Below are positions 47,447 through 56,262 of a stretch of 64,000 bases of DNA, piece by piece. A program made the position numbers and the translations under genes. Positions within the stretch are counted from its first letter, which is position 1; each line of letters starts with the position of its first letter. The notes under the pieces were generated by a model, which saw nothing but the letters and a program-made list of their open reading frames with translations, was not told the origin of the DNA and searched no databases. Source of the stretch: an uncultured Bartonella sp. (GTDB taxonomy: Bacteria; Pseudomonadota; Alphaproteobacteria; Rhizobiales; Rhizobiaceae); NCBI GenBank assembly GCA_946478235.1, contig CAMLBF010000005.1, positions 83,328 through 147,327 of the forward strand, given 5' to 3'.

Positions 47447-48220
47447 ATGGCAAAGGGTGAACTGGAATATTCAATCGTTGACCAAACAAAATTGGCTGTA
47501 AGATTTTCGAACGGCCATAAAAAACCAGGAATTATGTGGTTGCCCGGCTACCTGTCCCATATGTTGGGGAGTAAAGCGGTAGCATTAAATGCATTTGCCG
47601 AGGAAAACGATTATCCCTTTTTGCGGTTTGATTATTCTGGCAATGGGGAATCCGAAGGTGACTTTTACCAAGGAAGCATTTCACGCTGGCTAGATGAAAG
47701 CCTGACAATATTTGAAAGATTTAGCGAAGGACCACAAATTCTTGCAGGCTCTTCAATGGGGGGATGGATTGCGCTGCGTATGGCGCAAGAATTGCGTAAA
47801 AGAAATATCCCTCTTGCGGGCATTTTACTCATTGCACCAGCGCCGGATTTTACCCGTGATTTGGTACGCCCGCTTATGACAGACGATCAACGCCAGACCT
47901 TGGAAAAAGATGGGCTATTTAAAGTCAAGTATGAGCATGAACCAGAAGCGGTGCCTTTTACCAAAATTTTTCTTGATGATGGCGACAGAAATTCGGTGAT
48001 GGACGGGCTTATTGATATTCAATGTCCTGTACAAATTGTTCAGGGAATGAATGATAAAGATGTTCCTTATGAGCACACCTTGAAACTTGTCGAACATTTG
48101 CCTTTTGACAATGTTTCACTAACGCTCATTCGTGATGGAGAACATCATCTTTCCCGTCCACAAGACATTTCCTGTATTATAAAAGCACTGACCATGCTTA
48201 TTGAACAGAGTGGGTGTTGA
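47447..48220 (+). CDS. alpha/beta hydrolase
   Basis: A 257-residue hydrolase: the oxyanion region WLPGYLSHMLGSKA, RFDYSGNGESEG, the nucleophile elbow AGSSMGGWIAL, an aspartate in IVQGMNDKDVPYE, and histidine in GEHHLSRPQD complete the catalytic triad. Close relatives include serine aminopeptidase-like and BEM46-type esterases; the substrate is unknown. The gene is divergent from infC, an arrangement seen in other Rhizobiales, with AAAGGAG before ATG. Confidence 0.88.
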   Translation: MAKGELEYSIVDQTKLAVRFSNGHKKPGIMWLPGYLSHMLGSKAVALNAFAEENDYPFLRFDYSGNGESEGDFYQGSISRWLDESLTIFERFSEGPQILAGSSMGGWIALRMAQELRKRNIPLAGILLIAPAPDFTRDLVRPLMTDDQRQTLEKDGLFKVKYEHEPEAVPFTKIFLDDGDRNSVMDGLIDIQCPVQIVQGMNDKDVPYEHTLKLVEHLPFDNVSLTLIRDGEHHLSRPQDISCIIKALTMLIEQSGC

Positions 48221-48254
48221 GAAGCGCTGTTAACAAGCGATTGATAAAGATATT

Positions 48255-48282
48255 GGTGTATTGATGTTCTTATTAATACACC
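48255..48282 (+). terminator. weak hairpin after the hydrolase gene
   Basis: GGTGTATT pairs with AATACACC around a 12-base loop, 35 bases after the stop. Only TTC follows. Confidence 0.35.
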
Positions 48283-48444
48283 TTCAATTCGCCCCAATTT
48301 ATCCTTAGATTACAGCTCACTTCCACTTTGTATCTGCCATATCCCTGTTACGGATGATTGCTCAACACAATCCTGCCAATCCGCTTACCAAATATGGTCG
48401 TTTGATATATTGCAAATTCGGCGCATAATAACCAAGTACGGATC

Positions 48445-49209
48445 ATGTTTTTTTCTCGTCCCGCCAATAGAATACCGTCAAACCAGCCTTTGGTATTAAC
48501 CTTCGCATTATCCGATCGTAATCTGCCTCTTACAATCTGCGAAAATAATCGTGCCAAACGCCTAACATTGAGAATTGAGACAGGCGGCAAAGGCATTAAA
48601 GTTACGGTTCCGCCGGCAACGAATAAAAGTGAAGTGATGCGTTTTGTAGAACGTTATCGCGGCTGGATTGAAAGTCGTGTTCAACGGTTGCCGCCGCCAC
48701 AAGAAACACCAATGCTGAGAGCTGGTGCATCTATCCCGATTTTCGGCATTCCCCATGAAATCATTCATAGTGAAGGTCGGGGAACTGTCGAAATTCATAC
48801 AGACCAAACAAGTAAAAAGGGTAAGATAATTGTATATGGCGAAAAAGCCCATTTGCCGCGCCGCATCTCCGACGCGTTAAAAAAGCTGGCAGAACGGACA
48901 ATTGCACCGCTGGTGACAGAATATACGACAATAGTTGGCAGAAAACCAATATCCATTCGCTATAAGGATACGAAAAGTCGCTGGGGATCATGCTCTGCTG
49001 AAGGGAATCTTTCTTTTTCATGGCGTATCATCATGGCTCCCCATAGCGTTATACGCTATCTTGTTGCGCATGAAACCGCCCATCTTATAGAAATGAACCA
49101 TAGTGCAAGGTTTTGGGCATTATGTGAAAAACTCTGCCCTGATACAAAGCGTTGTAGAGCTTGGCTCAAACGCAATGGACAAGCGCTCCATGCTATAGAA
49201 TTCAAATAA
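48445..49209 (+). CDS. YgjP/SprT-like (DUF45) zinc metalloprotease
   Basis: A 254-residue protein. The zinc motif HETAH lies in RYLVAHETAHLIEMNHSARFW, preceded by SRWGSCSAEGNLSFSWRIIMAP, both hallmarks of the YgjP/M48-like DUF45 family. The N-terminal part (RAKRLTLRIETGGKGIKVTVPP) is the usual beta domain. The biological role of the family is not settled. Confidence 0.9.
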   Translation: MFFSRPANRIPSNQPLVLTFALSDRNLPLTICENNRAKRLTLRIETGGKGIKVTVPPATNKSEVMRFVERYRGWIESRVQRLPPPQETPMLRAGASIPIFGIPHEIIHSEGRGTVEIHTDQTSKKGKIIVYGEKAHLPRRISDALKKLAERTIAPLVTEYTTIVGRKPISIRYKDTKSRWGSCSAEGNLSFSWRIIMAPHSVIRYLVAHETAHLIEMNHSARFWALCEKLCPDTKRCRAWLKRNGQALHAIEFK

Positions 49210-49378
49210 CAAAACCTTTTATACTGTGTGAGCTATTTGCCTAATACTTGATGGAACTTTCAGTTAGCTATTATCTTTATAGACACTACTTTTACATTGT
49301 CGTTGTTTAATTTGTTGCGCCTAAAGCAGGACGATACGTCATAAAGCTTATTTTATCGGGTTAGATTTATCGGTCGAA

Positions 49379-49412
49379 CTTATCTTGTGCGTAGGCTTAT
49401 CCTGTGGGTAGG
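49379..49412. repeat. 17-bp tandem duplication
   Basis: CTTATC.TGTG.GTAGG occurs at 49379-49395 and 49396-49412. Confidence 0.7.
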
Positions 49413-49593
49413 CTCGCATATTGTCGGTAAAGCATAATGTTTTTGACATTTATAATTATGCAATAAGATCCACGCCACACACCTTCATGAATTACAAAAG
49501 AATATGGCTGGCATTTTAAAAGACTTGAGGATGAAAAAGCGCCGATCAGTCATTCAAAAGCGGCTGATGAGGCAACTGATTGTAGTGTCTGGC

Positions 49594-49624
<31 letters not shown>

Positions 49625-49778
49625 AAAGTAAAGCTGTTTCCGCTCTCTTGTAAAGCCCAATATGCAAAGGATCGGCCAATTAAAGCCGATCGCTATTTGT
49701 AAAATAGTGCTTTGTAGCCTTATTCAGGACAAAGAAACCAATTGGAAAATTGGCAATCCCGAACCAACTTTTCAGGAA

Positions 49779-50069
49779 CTACTTTTCGTCTGTTATGATA
49801 TATTTGGTTCCACGCGTTAAAAGAGTTGCTATGCCCAAAATAATAGCACCTCCCACCCAGAAGAAAATAATTATTCCCATGCCAATGGAAGCGCCAATTG
49901 CTGTGCCAGCTCTCTCTGCATCACTTGCAGCCATATTATATTGATCACCAACAGAACTCATTCCGGCGATAAGCCAGACCAGCATCAATATATTAAAAAT
50001 TATAAAAAGCCATTTGATGATTTTACCGAATAAGCTGCGTTTATAAACTTCTCTTTGTATTGCCGCCAT
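49779..50069 (-). CDS. small membrane protein, unknown function
   Basis: A 96-residue protein with two membrane spans (IIKWLFIIFNILMLVWLIAGM and AIGASIGMGIIIFFWVGGAIILGIATLL), a basic N-terminus and the ending RGTKYIITDEK. It lies 21 bases downstream of the larger gene at 50091 on the same strand and is probably cotranscribed. The sequence reminds me of small membrane proteins of phage or plasmid origin, but I cannot name a family. Confidence 0.65.
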   Translation of the reverse strand: MAAIQREVYKRSLFGKIIKWLFIIFNILMLVWLIAGMSSVGDQYNMAASDAERAGTAIGASIGMGIIIFFWVGGAIILGIATLLTRGTKYIITDEK

Positions 50070-50090
50070 TTCTTTCCACTCGTTATTAAA

Positions 50091-50942
50091 TTAATTCTGA
50101 TTAGGGTTATAAGTTGAGATTGATGAAAATTTAAAAATATATTCGGGCTCTTCCATGCTGCCCGCCAAAGACACACTCGCCTCGTGATAGCAGTCTGTCT
50201 TGTTATGATCCTTTGTGAATTGTCCAGAAAACTTAATCTTATCTCCCTTTTTTAATTGAGAGAGTATTTTGAATACACTTGAATCGGGGTCGATAAGTGT
50301 TTTGTCAAACACATCAGATACGGCGTTATTCCACGTTTTGACTGATATATTATCGGATAATTGTACAGAAAGTACGCCCAAGCCATCGCCATTCGTTGTT
50401 AGCTCGGTAATTGTCCCGATCCAATCCTTAATGCTAGGGGATGGTATTGCCATACATACAGCTTTTGCCCGCTCTCTTCTGGTACCGCCCTTTGCAAGAT
50501 CATTTGTTGCGTTGGCAAAGCTTTCCGATGCGGATTGTACGGCCTTGATGAAAGCTGTTTCATCCGATGGAATTGTGTAGAAGAGTTCTTCCGCCTGTTT
50601 CGCCGCCTGCTCTTTTTGCTTTTGTTCTTCTTGTGCGGCTAATTCTTTTTGTTTCTTTTCAGCATCTTTTGCCAAAAGATCGGTTTTCTGACTATTCCAT
50701 TGCGCCGGATCACTTATACCATGGCTGAGCGCCAAATTTTTATCTTCTGCGTTAGCAAAGCCAGCTTCACGTGCTGCATCATCCGGATTGGGCAATAAAA
50801 TGATAGCAATAACAGTTAAAACAATGCCGCCGATAAAAATACGTAATCCATTTTTACGCCATGTCTTTTTGAAAAGCATGACAATGCCAACAAAAAAGCC
50901 AATAATTCCTAAAAAACCGATAAAACCCAATAAAGTTTGCAT
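50091..50942 (-). CDS. membrane-anchored protein with coiled coil and possible OB-like C-terminal domain, unknown
   Basis: A 283-residue protein: two N-terminal membrane spans (LLGFIGFLGIIGFFVGIVMLF and LRIFIGGIVLTVIAIILLP), a Lys/Glu/Gln-rich coiled coil (about residues 85-120) and a soluble C-terminal domain from 125 on. The stretch ITELTTNGDGLGVLSVQLSDN...LKKGDKIKFSGQFTKD looks like an OB-type beta barrel, which is a guess. It forms a two-gene unit with the next small membrane protein. No known function. Confidence 0.68.
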   Translation of the reverse strand: MQTLLGFIGFLGIIGFFVGIVMLFKKTWRKNGLRIFIGGIVLTVIAIILLPNPDDAAREAGFANAEDKNLALSHGISDPAQWNSQKTDLLAKDAEKKQKELAAQEEQKQKEQAAKQAEELFYTIPSDETAFIKAVQSASESFANATNDLAKGGTRRERAKAVCMAIPSPSIKDWIGTITELTTNGDGLGVLSVQLSDNISVKTWNNAVSDVFDKTLIDPDSSVFKILSQLKKGDKIKFSGQFTKDHNKTDCYHEASVSLAGSMEEPEYIFKFSSISTYNPNQN

Positions 50943-51351
50943 AATTTTTCTCTAACGCAATGATATTATTAAAATAAAACACCATTATACTTATAAAATA
51001 ATATAGATGCTATATTATGATTACGTCAATCAATATTTTTAGCGTAATATAATAAAGCGGGATAAAAACGTAAGCTCATACAGTGTAAATTTGATATTTT
51101 TCGTTACCTATATTTAAGATAAGAATGAAACAATTTTTGCGATTTATTTTCAAAAATATGTGTCAGTTTATCAAAAAAATAACACCAAAATCACATATTT
51201 CACAGCACTTTATTGAAATATTGCGGCTTATCCCGTAACCATATATTTCGCGCGTTTTTTTATAAAAGAAGTTTGATAAAATTATCTTCGAATACTTTTC
51301 ATGTGTCACTATAAACTGGCTAATGACAATACTTCATAAGGTTTTAATATA
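50943..51351. other. A+T-rich spacer between the two-gene membrane module and tenA
   Basis: About 400 bases, strongly A+T-rich, no gene, no clear hairpin. It should contain the promoter for the two-gene membrane module on the minus strand. Confidence 0.55.
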
Positions 51352-52026
51352 TTATCCAGCCAATGCCATTTGCCAGAACTCAATTTCAAGACGTGTTGCC
51401 GTTGTGAAAATATCCGCCAATCTTTCAAACCGTGCTGCACTATCATCTTCTCCACCTAATCTATTCAGCATATGGATAGATGCTTGCACGCCTTGATAAT
51501 ATTCTTCACTCTCATAGTTCTTTATCCATTCGGCATATGGATTACCGTCAAATACTGTATTTTTTGACGAGGCCAGCCGTATTCCTATTTCTGCATAACC
51601 GGCAACACAAGGCATGAGTGCAGCCATAAGATCCAACCTGTCGCCGATCTGCCCGATATCGAGAACAAACCTTGTATAGGCTATCGTTTGTGTTGCTTCT
51701 ATTTCGTTTTCCAAATCCTTTTCAGATATGCCCCATTTTGCGCAATAACCAACGTGCAACGGCATTTCTTCGGTAATGCTTTTTAAACCAGCAAGCGCAT
51801 CCTTTATATCGTTAAGGCGCACTGATTTAGCCGCAAGCAAAGCATAAGCACGTGAAAAATGAATGAGAAACAAATAATCTTGTGTGAGAAAACGTTTAAA
51901 GCACACTTCTGGTAAAGTTCCATTTGCCAGTTGCTCTAAAAATGGATGATGTGTGTAATTAACCCAAGTTGCACCGGCGTGTTTACGCAATTTACCGAAT
52001 AATCCACTTTCAAAAATCGATTGCAT
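51352..52026 (-). CDS. tenA: TenA-family thiaminase II/aminopyrimidine aminohydrolase
   Basis: A 224-residue all-helical protein: HPFLEQLANGTLP, FLTQDYLFLIHFSRAYALLAAKS and the catalytic cysteine in LMPCVAGYAEIG, with the tyrosine and glutamate of IKNYESEEYYQ and the terminal RLEIEFW. TenA hydrolyses aminopyrimidine breakdown products of thiamine for salvage. No other thiamine gene and no TPP riboswitch was found nearby. ATG 52026 has a strong GAGGAG site; a GTG two codons upstream lies within that site. Confidence 0.9.
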   Translation of the reverse strand: MQSIFESGLFGKLRKHAGATWVNYTHHPFLEQLANGTLPEVCFKRFLTQDYLFLIHFSRAYALLAAKSVRLNDIKDALAGLKSITEEMPLHVGYCAKWGISEKDLENEIEATQTIAYTRFVLDIGQIGDRLDLMAALMPCVAGYAEIGIRLASSKNTVFDGNPYAEWIKNYESEEYYQGVQASIHMLNRLGGEDDSAARFERLADIFTTATRLEIEFWQMALAG

Positions 52027-52304
52027 ACCCACTCCTCAACAGCTGTGACGGCCAATGGCAACCAATATGTTTTATAATTGGTACTGTGTAAATACTGTTG
52101 ATCAACCACAGCAAGATCGATCAGGATTATCCGAACTGTTAGATTTATCTGAAAATTAAATTTTATCATGTGCCACCATTTTAAATGGCAATGCGACAAG
52201 CAATAATCATGGAACCGATCTACAAATCATGAATATAGGGACTACAAAAAATAACGCTTACCCAAATGTGTGATTGTCCGTGCAAAAGACATAATAATCA
52301 GTTG

Positions 52305-52340
52305 TAGAGTGGCGACCAATCATAGAGTGGCTTAATCTGG
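52305..52340. repeat. 18-bp tandem duplication, diverged
   Basis: Units 52305-52322 and 52323-52340 both start with TAGAGTGGC. Confidence 0.6.
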
Positions 52341-52394
52341 CCACTGCTAACCACTGATATTTTTGCGATATATTTTTGGAACTTTGTACGATTT

Positions 52395-52487
52395 CAATCG
52401 TTTAATGTTTGCCGAGCCCGGAACTGCTTGGCAAACTGGGGACCCGGTATTATGCCCCCGCTTGATTTACTGGGTACCCCTTTTTTA
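52395..52487 (+). ncRNA. candidate small structured RNA with intrinsic terminator
   Basis: Two hairpins follow each other on the plus strand. The first is an 11-bp stem (GTTTGCCGAGC at 52407-52417 with GCTTGGCAAAC at 52426-52436). The second pairs GGGG-ACCC (52438-52445) with GGGT-A-CCCC (52472-52480) and runs straight into six T residues (52481-52486). A possible promoter lies upstream: TTGCGA, 18 bases, TACGAT (about 52368-52391). No plus-strand gene precedes it, so it is not a terminator for a gene in this window. It is G+C-rich compared with its surroundings. I cannot match it to a named RNA family. Confidence 0.5.
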
Positions 52488-52501
52488 TTTTCAGACACGC
52501 A

Positions 52502-53200
52502 TCAACCAACAACAATCGGTGTGCCAATAGGAACACGATTATAAAGATCAATGATATCCTGATTCATCAAACGGATACATCCAGAAGACATAGACTGGCC
52601 AATAGACCACCATTCTGGTGAACCATGAATACGATAACCGGTGTCCCGACCATTCTGGAAAATATACATGGCACGCGCGCCAAGTGGATTCATCGGGCCA
52701 GGATCCATACCATTACGATATTGAACAAGCTCCGGCTTACGTTTTATCATTTCTGCAGGTGGTGTCCAACGTGGCCATTCGCGTTTGAACTGGACATTTG
52801 CACGCCCTGACCATTCAAAGCCAGCTGCACCAATACCGACACCATAACGCAGCGCATCGCCGTCTGGTTGAATAAAATATAAAAAGTGTTCTTTTAAGCT
52901 AACGACAATTGTTCCCGGTCTTTCACCTGTTGGATTTGGTACAATTTGCCGCCAAAACTGTTTTGGAACCTTCTTGTAAGGAATCGCAGTCAATGTATAA
53001 GGGCCTTCATGAACTGCAGCATACATTTTATCAGGTGCTGTAAAGCCCTTATCAATACCGATAGGGGGACGCATAACGCCACCACTCATACCGCCAAATC
53101 CCATACCAACGCCGGAACAACCGCCTAAAGTGCCCAAAGCCATCGTGCCAGAGCCTAATAAAAATGCACGACGGGAACATTTAATATCGGAAGTTGTCAT
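52502..53200 (-). CDS. L,D-transpeptidase (YkuD domain)
   Basis: A 232-residue protein. The N-terminus has a Tat-like SRRAFLL motif and a cysteine in TLGGCSG resembling a lipobox, so it is exported and possibly lipid-anchored. The YkuD domain covers residues 90-232, with catalytic cysteine in the motif HGSPEWWSIGQSMSSGCIRL. These enzymes make 3-3 peptidoglycan cross-links or attach proteins to the wall. The histidine of the usual SHGC is serine, a variant that I recall from other Rhizobiales. Confidence 0.9.
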   Translation of the reverse strand: MTTSDIKCSRRAFLLGSGTMALGTLGGCSGVGMGFGGMSGGVMRPPIGIDKGFTAPDKMYAAVHEGPYTLTAIPYKKVPKQFWRQIVPNPTGERPGTIVVSLKEHFLYFIQPDGDALRYGVGIGAAGFEWSGRANVQFKREWPRWTPPAEMIKRKPELVQYRNGMDPGPMNPLGARAMYIFQNGRDTGYRIHGSPEWWSIGQSMSSGCIRLMNQDIIDLYNRVPIGTPIVVG

Positions 53201-53841
53201 AAAACACCTAAAGTCGCTGTCAGTTATTGTCTTGCCTTAGATCATGCATGACGACGGTTGCAGAAATGTTAATTTCATGCCGATTATCATCGACATATTG
53301 CGTTCAACATGGCTTTAAGCCGTTTTATCAATAGGTGTCGTTGGTGCGATGCTATAATCATTTCATAAAGTTCATGCCGCGGCCATTATCTTCAAGGCGT
53401 AAAAGCTTGTTTTAAAACGCTTAATGTCCTGTGTAAGAAATGCGTATTTGACCGCGTTTTTGACTTTTAACGATAACCGCAACAACAGATGTCGCTTCAG
53501 TTTCACAAGATCAAATGTTGGTGATCTTTTGGGTATTTTCACCCAAAAAAGCAAAATGGATTTTTATGCTTTATCCTATGCGGCCAATACAAAAACACTG
53601 TCATATGCTCGGGTCAGAGATATTGTTTTATCCCTCAAGACGCATAGGCTTTCCTATTTATCCATAATAACGATTTTTAAAATAGCGATTTTTAAATCTC
53701 TATTCCGGCTTGCAAGTAAAATATAGATGAAGAATTAAAGCCAGATATAGGAAAGCCTCCTTTTTTGAGGAGGCTTTCTTTGAAAACAACAAAGATTGGT
53801 AAAACCAAAAATCTTTATTTCATGATGCTTATGATGGGGTT
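53201..53841. other. 640-bp spacer without a gene, terminator near its end
   Basis: No credible gene; a 100-codon plus-strand frame (53424-53726) has no ribosome site, poor composition and no family. A terminator hairpin lies at 53751-53780. Confidence 0.6.
53751..53780. terminator. terminator downstream of the M20 gene cluster
   Basis: GAAAGCCTCC pairs with GGAGGCTTTC around TTTTTTGA. It lies about 60 bases past the minus-strand M20 gene stop; the T run is short on both sides. Confidence 0.65.
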
Positions 53842-55005
53842 TTAAGCTTTAGCGAGATATTCCTCAACAATAGCGCCCCATAAACTTGCGCCAATAGCAA
53901 TGCCATTGTCATTGAAGTTATAATGCGGATTGTGCAAACCAGCGCTATCACCATTACCCATAATGATATAGGCACCCGGAACCTTTTCCAACATATATGA
54001 AAAATCTTCACTCGGTGTCAAAGGCTCAGCATTTTCAACAACATTGCCTTCACCGACAACCTTTTTGGCAACACCAACAGCAAAATCAATTGCTGTCGCA
54101 TCATTAACCGTTACAGGGTATCCAAGTTCATAATTGATAATGGCTTCCGCACCATAACTCTCTGCTTGTGCCTTTACCAATTTGCAGATGCGTTCTTCAA
54201 GCAGCTTGCGCACTTCGGCCGAGAAAGACCGGATCGTTACTTCCATCTTCACTTCATCTGGAATAACATTCGACACAGCGCCGCCTTTAAACATTCCAAC
54301 AGTTATAAGGGCTGCTTCCAATGGTGGTACATTACGCGATACAATTGTTTGCAAGGCCATAACAATTGATGAGGCTGCCACGATAGGATCAATTGTTGTT
54401 TCCGGACGGGCACCATGACCGCCTTTACCACGAACAGTGATATAGGCAGTATCAACCGAGGCCATCATAGGTCCCTTGGTAAAGCGGAATGTTCCTGAAG
54501 GAAAGCCCGGCCAATTATGCAAACCGTAAATCCTGTCACATGGGAATTTTTCAAACAGACCGTCGTCGATCATTTCCTTACCGCCGGCAAGACTTTCTTC
54601 AGCTGGCTGGAAAATAACACGAACAGTACCATCAAAATTCTTGGTTTCTGCCAGATAACGCGCTGCTGTTAGCAGTGTGGTTGTGTGTCCATCATGACCG
54701 CAAGCATGCATAATACCGGCATTTTTACTCGAATAAGGCAAATTCGTTTGCTCTTCTATCGGAAGCGCGTCCATATCGGCCCGTATACCGATTACCTTTG
54801 TGCCATTACCGACTTTTAATGTGCCAACAATACCGGTTTTACCGACACCACGTGCAACGTCAAAGCCCCAGCTTTCAAGCAGGCTTGCAACTTTATCGCC
54901 AGTTTTATGCTCATTAAAGCCCAATTCAGGGTTTTCATGAATTTGGTGGCGGATAGCCACCATTTCATCAATCGTTTTATCAATATGCTCGCGAATATGT
55001 TTCAT
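53842..55005 (-). CDS. M20 amidohydrolase (hippurate hydrolase/N-acyl-amino-acid deacylase type), copy 1
   Basis: A 387-residue M20D peptidase. Metal ligands are in MHACGHDGHTT, IFQPAEESLAGG and GLHNPHYNFND; HQIHENPELGFNEHKT is the usual N-terminal motif. Enzymes of this group release amino acids from N-acyl or hippurate-like conjugates or IAA-amino acids. It is closely similar to the next gene, from which it is 49 bases away, so the pair arose by tandem duplication. An MHS transporter gene is upstream in the same operon. Confidence 0.9.
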   Translation of the reverse strand: MKHIREHIDKTIDEMVAIRHQIHENPELGFNEHKTGDKVASLLESWGFDVARGVGKTGIVGTLKVGNGTKVIGIRADMDALPIEEQTNLPYSSKNAGIMHACGHDGHTTTLLTAARYLAETKNFDGTVRVIFQPAEESLAGGKEMIDDGLFEKFPCDRIYGLHNWPGFPSGTFRFTKGPMMASVDTAYITVRGKGGHGARPETTIDPIVAASSIVMALQTIVSRNVPPLEAALITVGMFKGGAVSNVIPDEVKMEVTIRSFSAEVRKLLEERICKLVKAQAESYGAEAIINYELGYPVTVNDATAIDFAVGVAKKVVGEGNVVENAEPLTPSEDFSYMLEKVPGAYIIMGNGDSAGLHNPHYNFNDNGIAIGASLWGAIVEEYLAKA

Positions 55006-55054
55006 AGATCTAAGTCCTATATCCTACATTCTTCGAGAATGTAGCCTTCAAAAG

Positions 55055-56239
55055 TCATTTCAAATATGTTTCAGCCAATGAAACCCAATAACAACCACCA
55101 AGAGGGAGCAACTCATCGTTGAAATTATAATTGGGACTATGCAAAGGCGCACTCTCACCATTTCCAATGACAACATAGGACCCTGGCACTTTTTCCAACA
55201 TAAAGGCAAAATCTTCACTGCCTGATGGTTTTGTCATATTGTCATCAACATTGGTGGCACCAAAAACTTTTGCCGCAACATCAACAGCAAATGCCGTTTC
55301 TGCTTCATGGTTGACCAGCACTGGATAGGAACGTTGATAATCAACTTCAGCCGTTGCACCAAAACTTTCAGCCTGCAACTTTGCCAGACTTTCTATCCGC
55401 GATTGCAGCAAATCTCTTACGTCTGGATTAAAGCAACGGACGGTGAGCAACATTTCTGCACTATCGGGAATAACATTTGCGGCAAACCCTGCATGAAAGC
55501 TACCAACGGTTACAACAGCTGTTTCAAGCGGTGGCACGTTTCGCGAGACTACCGTTTGCAGGCTTGAAATGATCGCAGCACTTGCCGCTATCGGATCAAT
55601 TGCCTTATCCGGAACAGCACCATGACCGCCCTTACCAATCACTTTGATCTTGACGGTGTCGCTTGAAGGCATGAAAGCCCCCGTATTAACGGATATTTTG
55701 CCGGTTGGAGACCCTGGCCAATTGTGCATACCAAAAACGGCATCACATGGGAATTTTTCAAAAAGGCCATCGTCAATCATTGCTTTTGCACCAGCAAAAC
55801 CTTCTTCTGCTGGTTGGAAAATGAGATTGAGAGTGCCATTGAAATTCTTTGTTTCGGCAAAATAGCGAGCGGCTGTTAACAACATGGTTGTGTGGCCATC
55901 ATGACCACAAGCGTGCATTTTGCCTTCATGACAACTCGAATATTCAAGATTTGTCATTTCTGTAATCGGTAAAGCATCAAAATCGGCACGCAAACCAATG
56001 GATTTTTTGCCATCGCCAACTTTCAAACGTCCAACAACGCCGGTTTTACCAATGCCTGTTGTAACTTCATAACCCCATTTTTTCAAAAGGTCGGCAATAA
56101 CTTTTGCCGTTCTATGCTCTTCATAAGCTATCTCAGGATGTGCGTGCAAATCGTGGCGCACTGCTTCCATTTCTGGCACATAGGCTGCCATGGTTTGAAG
56201 AATCTTTTTTGCTTCTTGCGAGAGGTGTTCATTACTCAT
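55055..56239 (-). CDS. M20 amidohydrolase, copy 2
   Basis: A 394-residue paralogue of the preceding gene with the same motifs: HDLHAHPEIAYEEHRT, MHACGHDGHTT, IFQPAEEGFAGA and PLHSPNYNFND. The two differ through most of the dimerisation domain but keep identical active-site segments, pointing to different substrates in one pathway. It begins 23 bases after the transporter gene. Confidence 0.9.
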   Translation of the reverse strand: MSNEHLSQEAKKILQTMAAYVPEMEAVRHDLHAHPEIAYEEHRTAKVIADLLKKWGYEVTTGIGKTGVVGRLKVGDGKKSIGLRADFDALPITEMTNLEYSSCHEGKMHACGHDGHTTMLLTAARYFAETKNFNGTLNLIFQPAEEGFAGAKAMIDDGLFEKFPCDAVFGMHNWPGSPTGKISVNTGAFMPSSDTVKIKVIGKGGHGAVPDKAIDPIAASAAIISSLQTVVSRNVPPLETAVVTVGSFHAGFAANVIPDSAEMLLTVRCFNPDVRDLLQSRIESLAKLQAESFGATAEVDYQRSYPVLVNHEAETAFAVDVAAKVFGATNVDDNMTKPSGSEDFAFMLEKVPGSYVVIGNGESAPLHSPNYNFNDELLPLGGCYWVSLAETYLK

Positions 56240-56262
56240 CCGAATTCCCCTATTTTCTATAA

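Larger units (their letters stand above)
52027..52501. other. spacer between tenA and the L,D-transpeptidase, with repeat and candidate sRNA
   Basis: No protein gene. It includes an 18-bp duplication (52305-52340, TAGAGTGGC) and a strongly structured plus-strand segment ending in a T run, listed as a candidate ncRNA. Confidence 0.6.

Noticed and set aside
52027..52501. TPP riboswitch for tenA
   Set aside because: The conserved TPP-box sequences are missing on the minus strand upstream of tenA.
53424..53726. 100-codon plus-strand frame in the ldt-M20 spacer
   Set aside because: No ribosome site, no family and composition like translated spacer.
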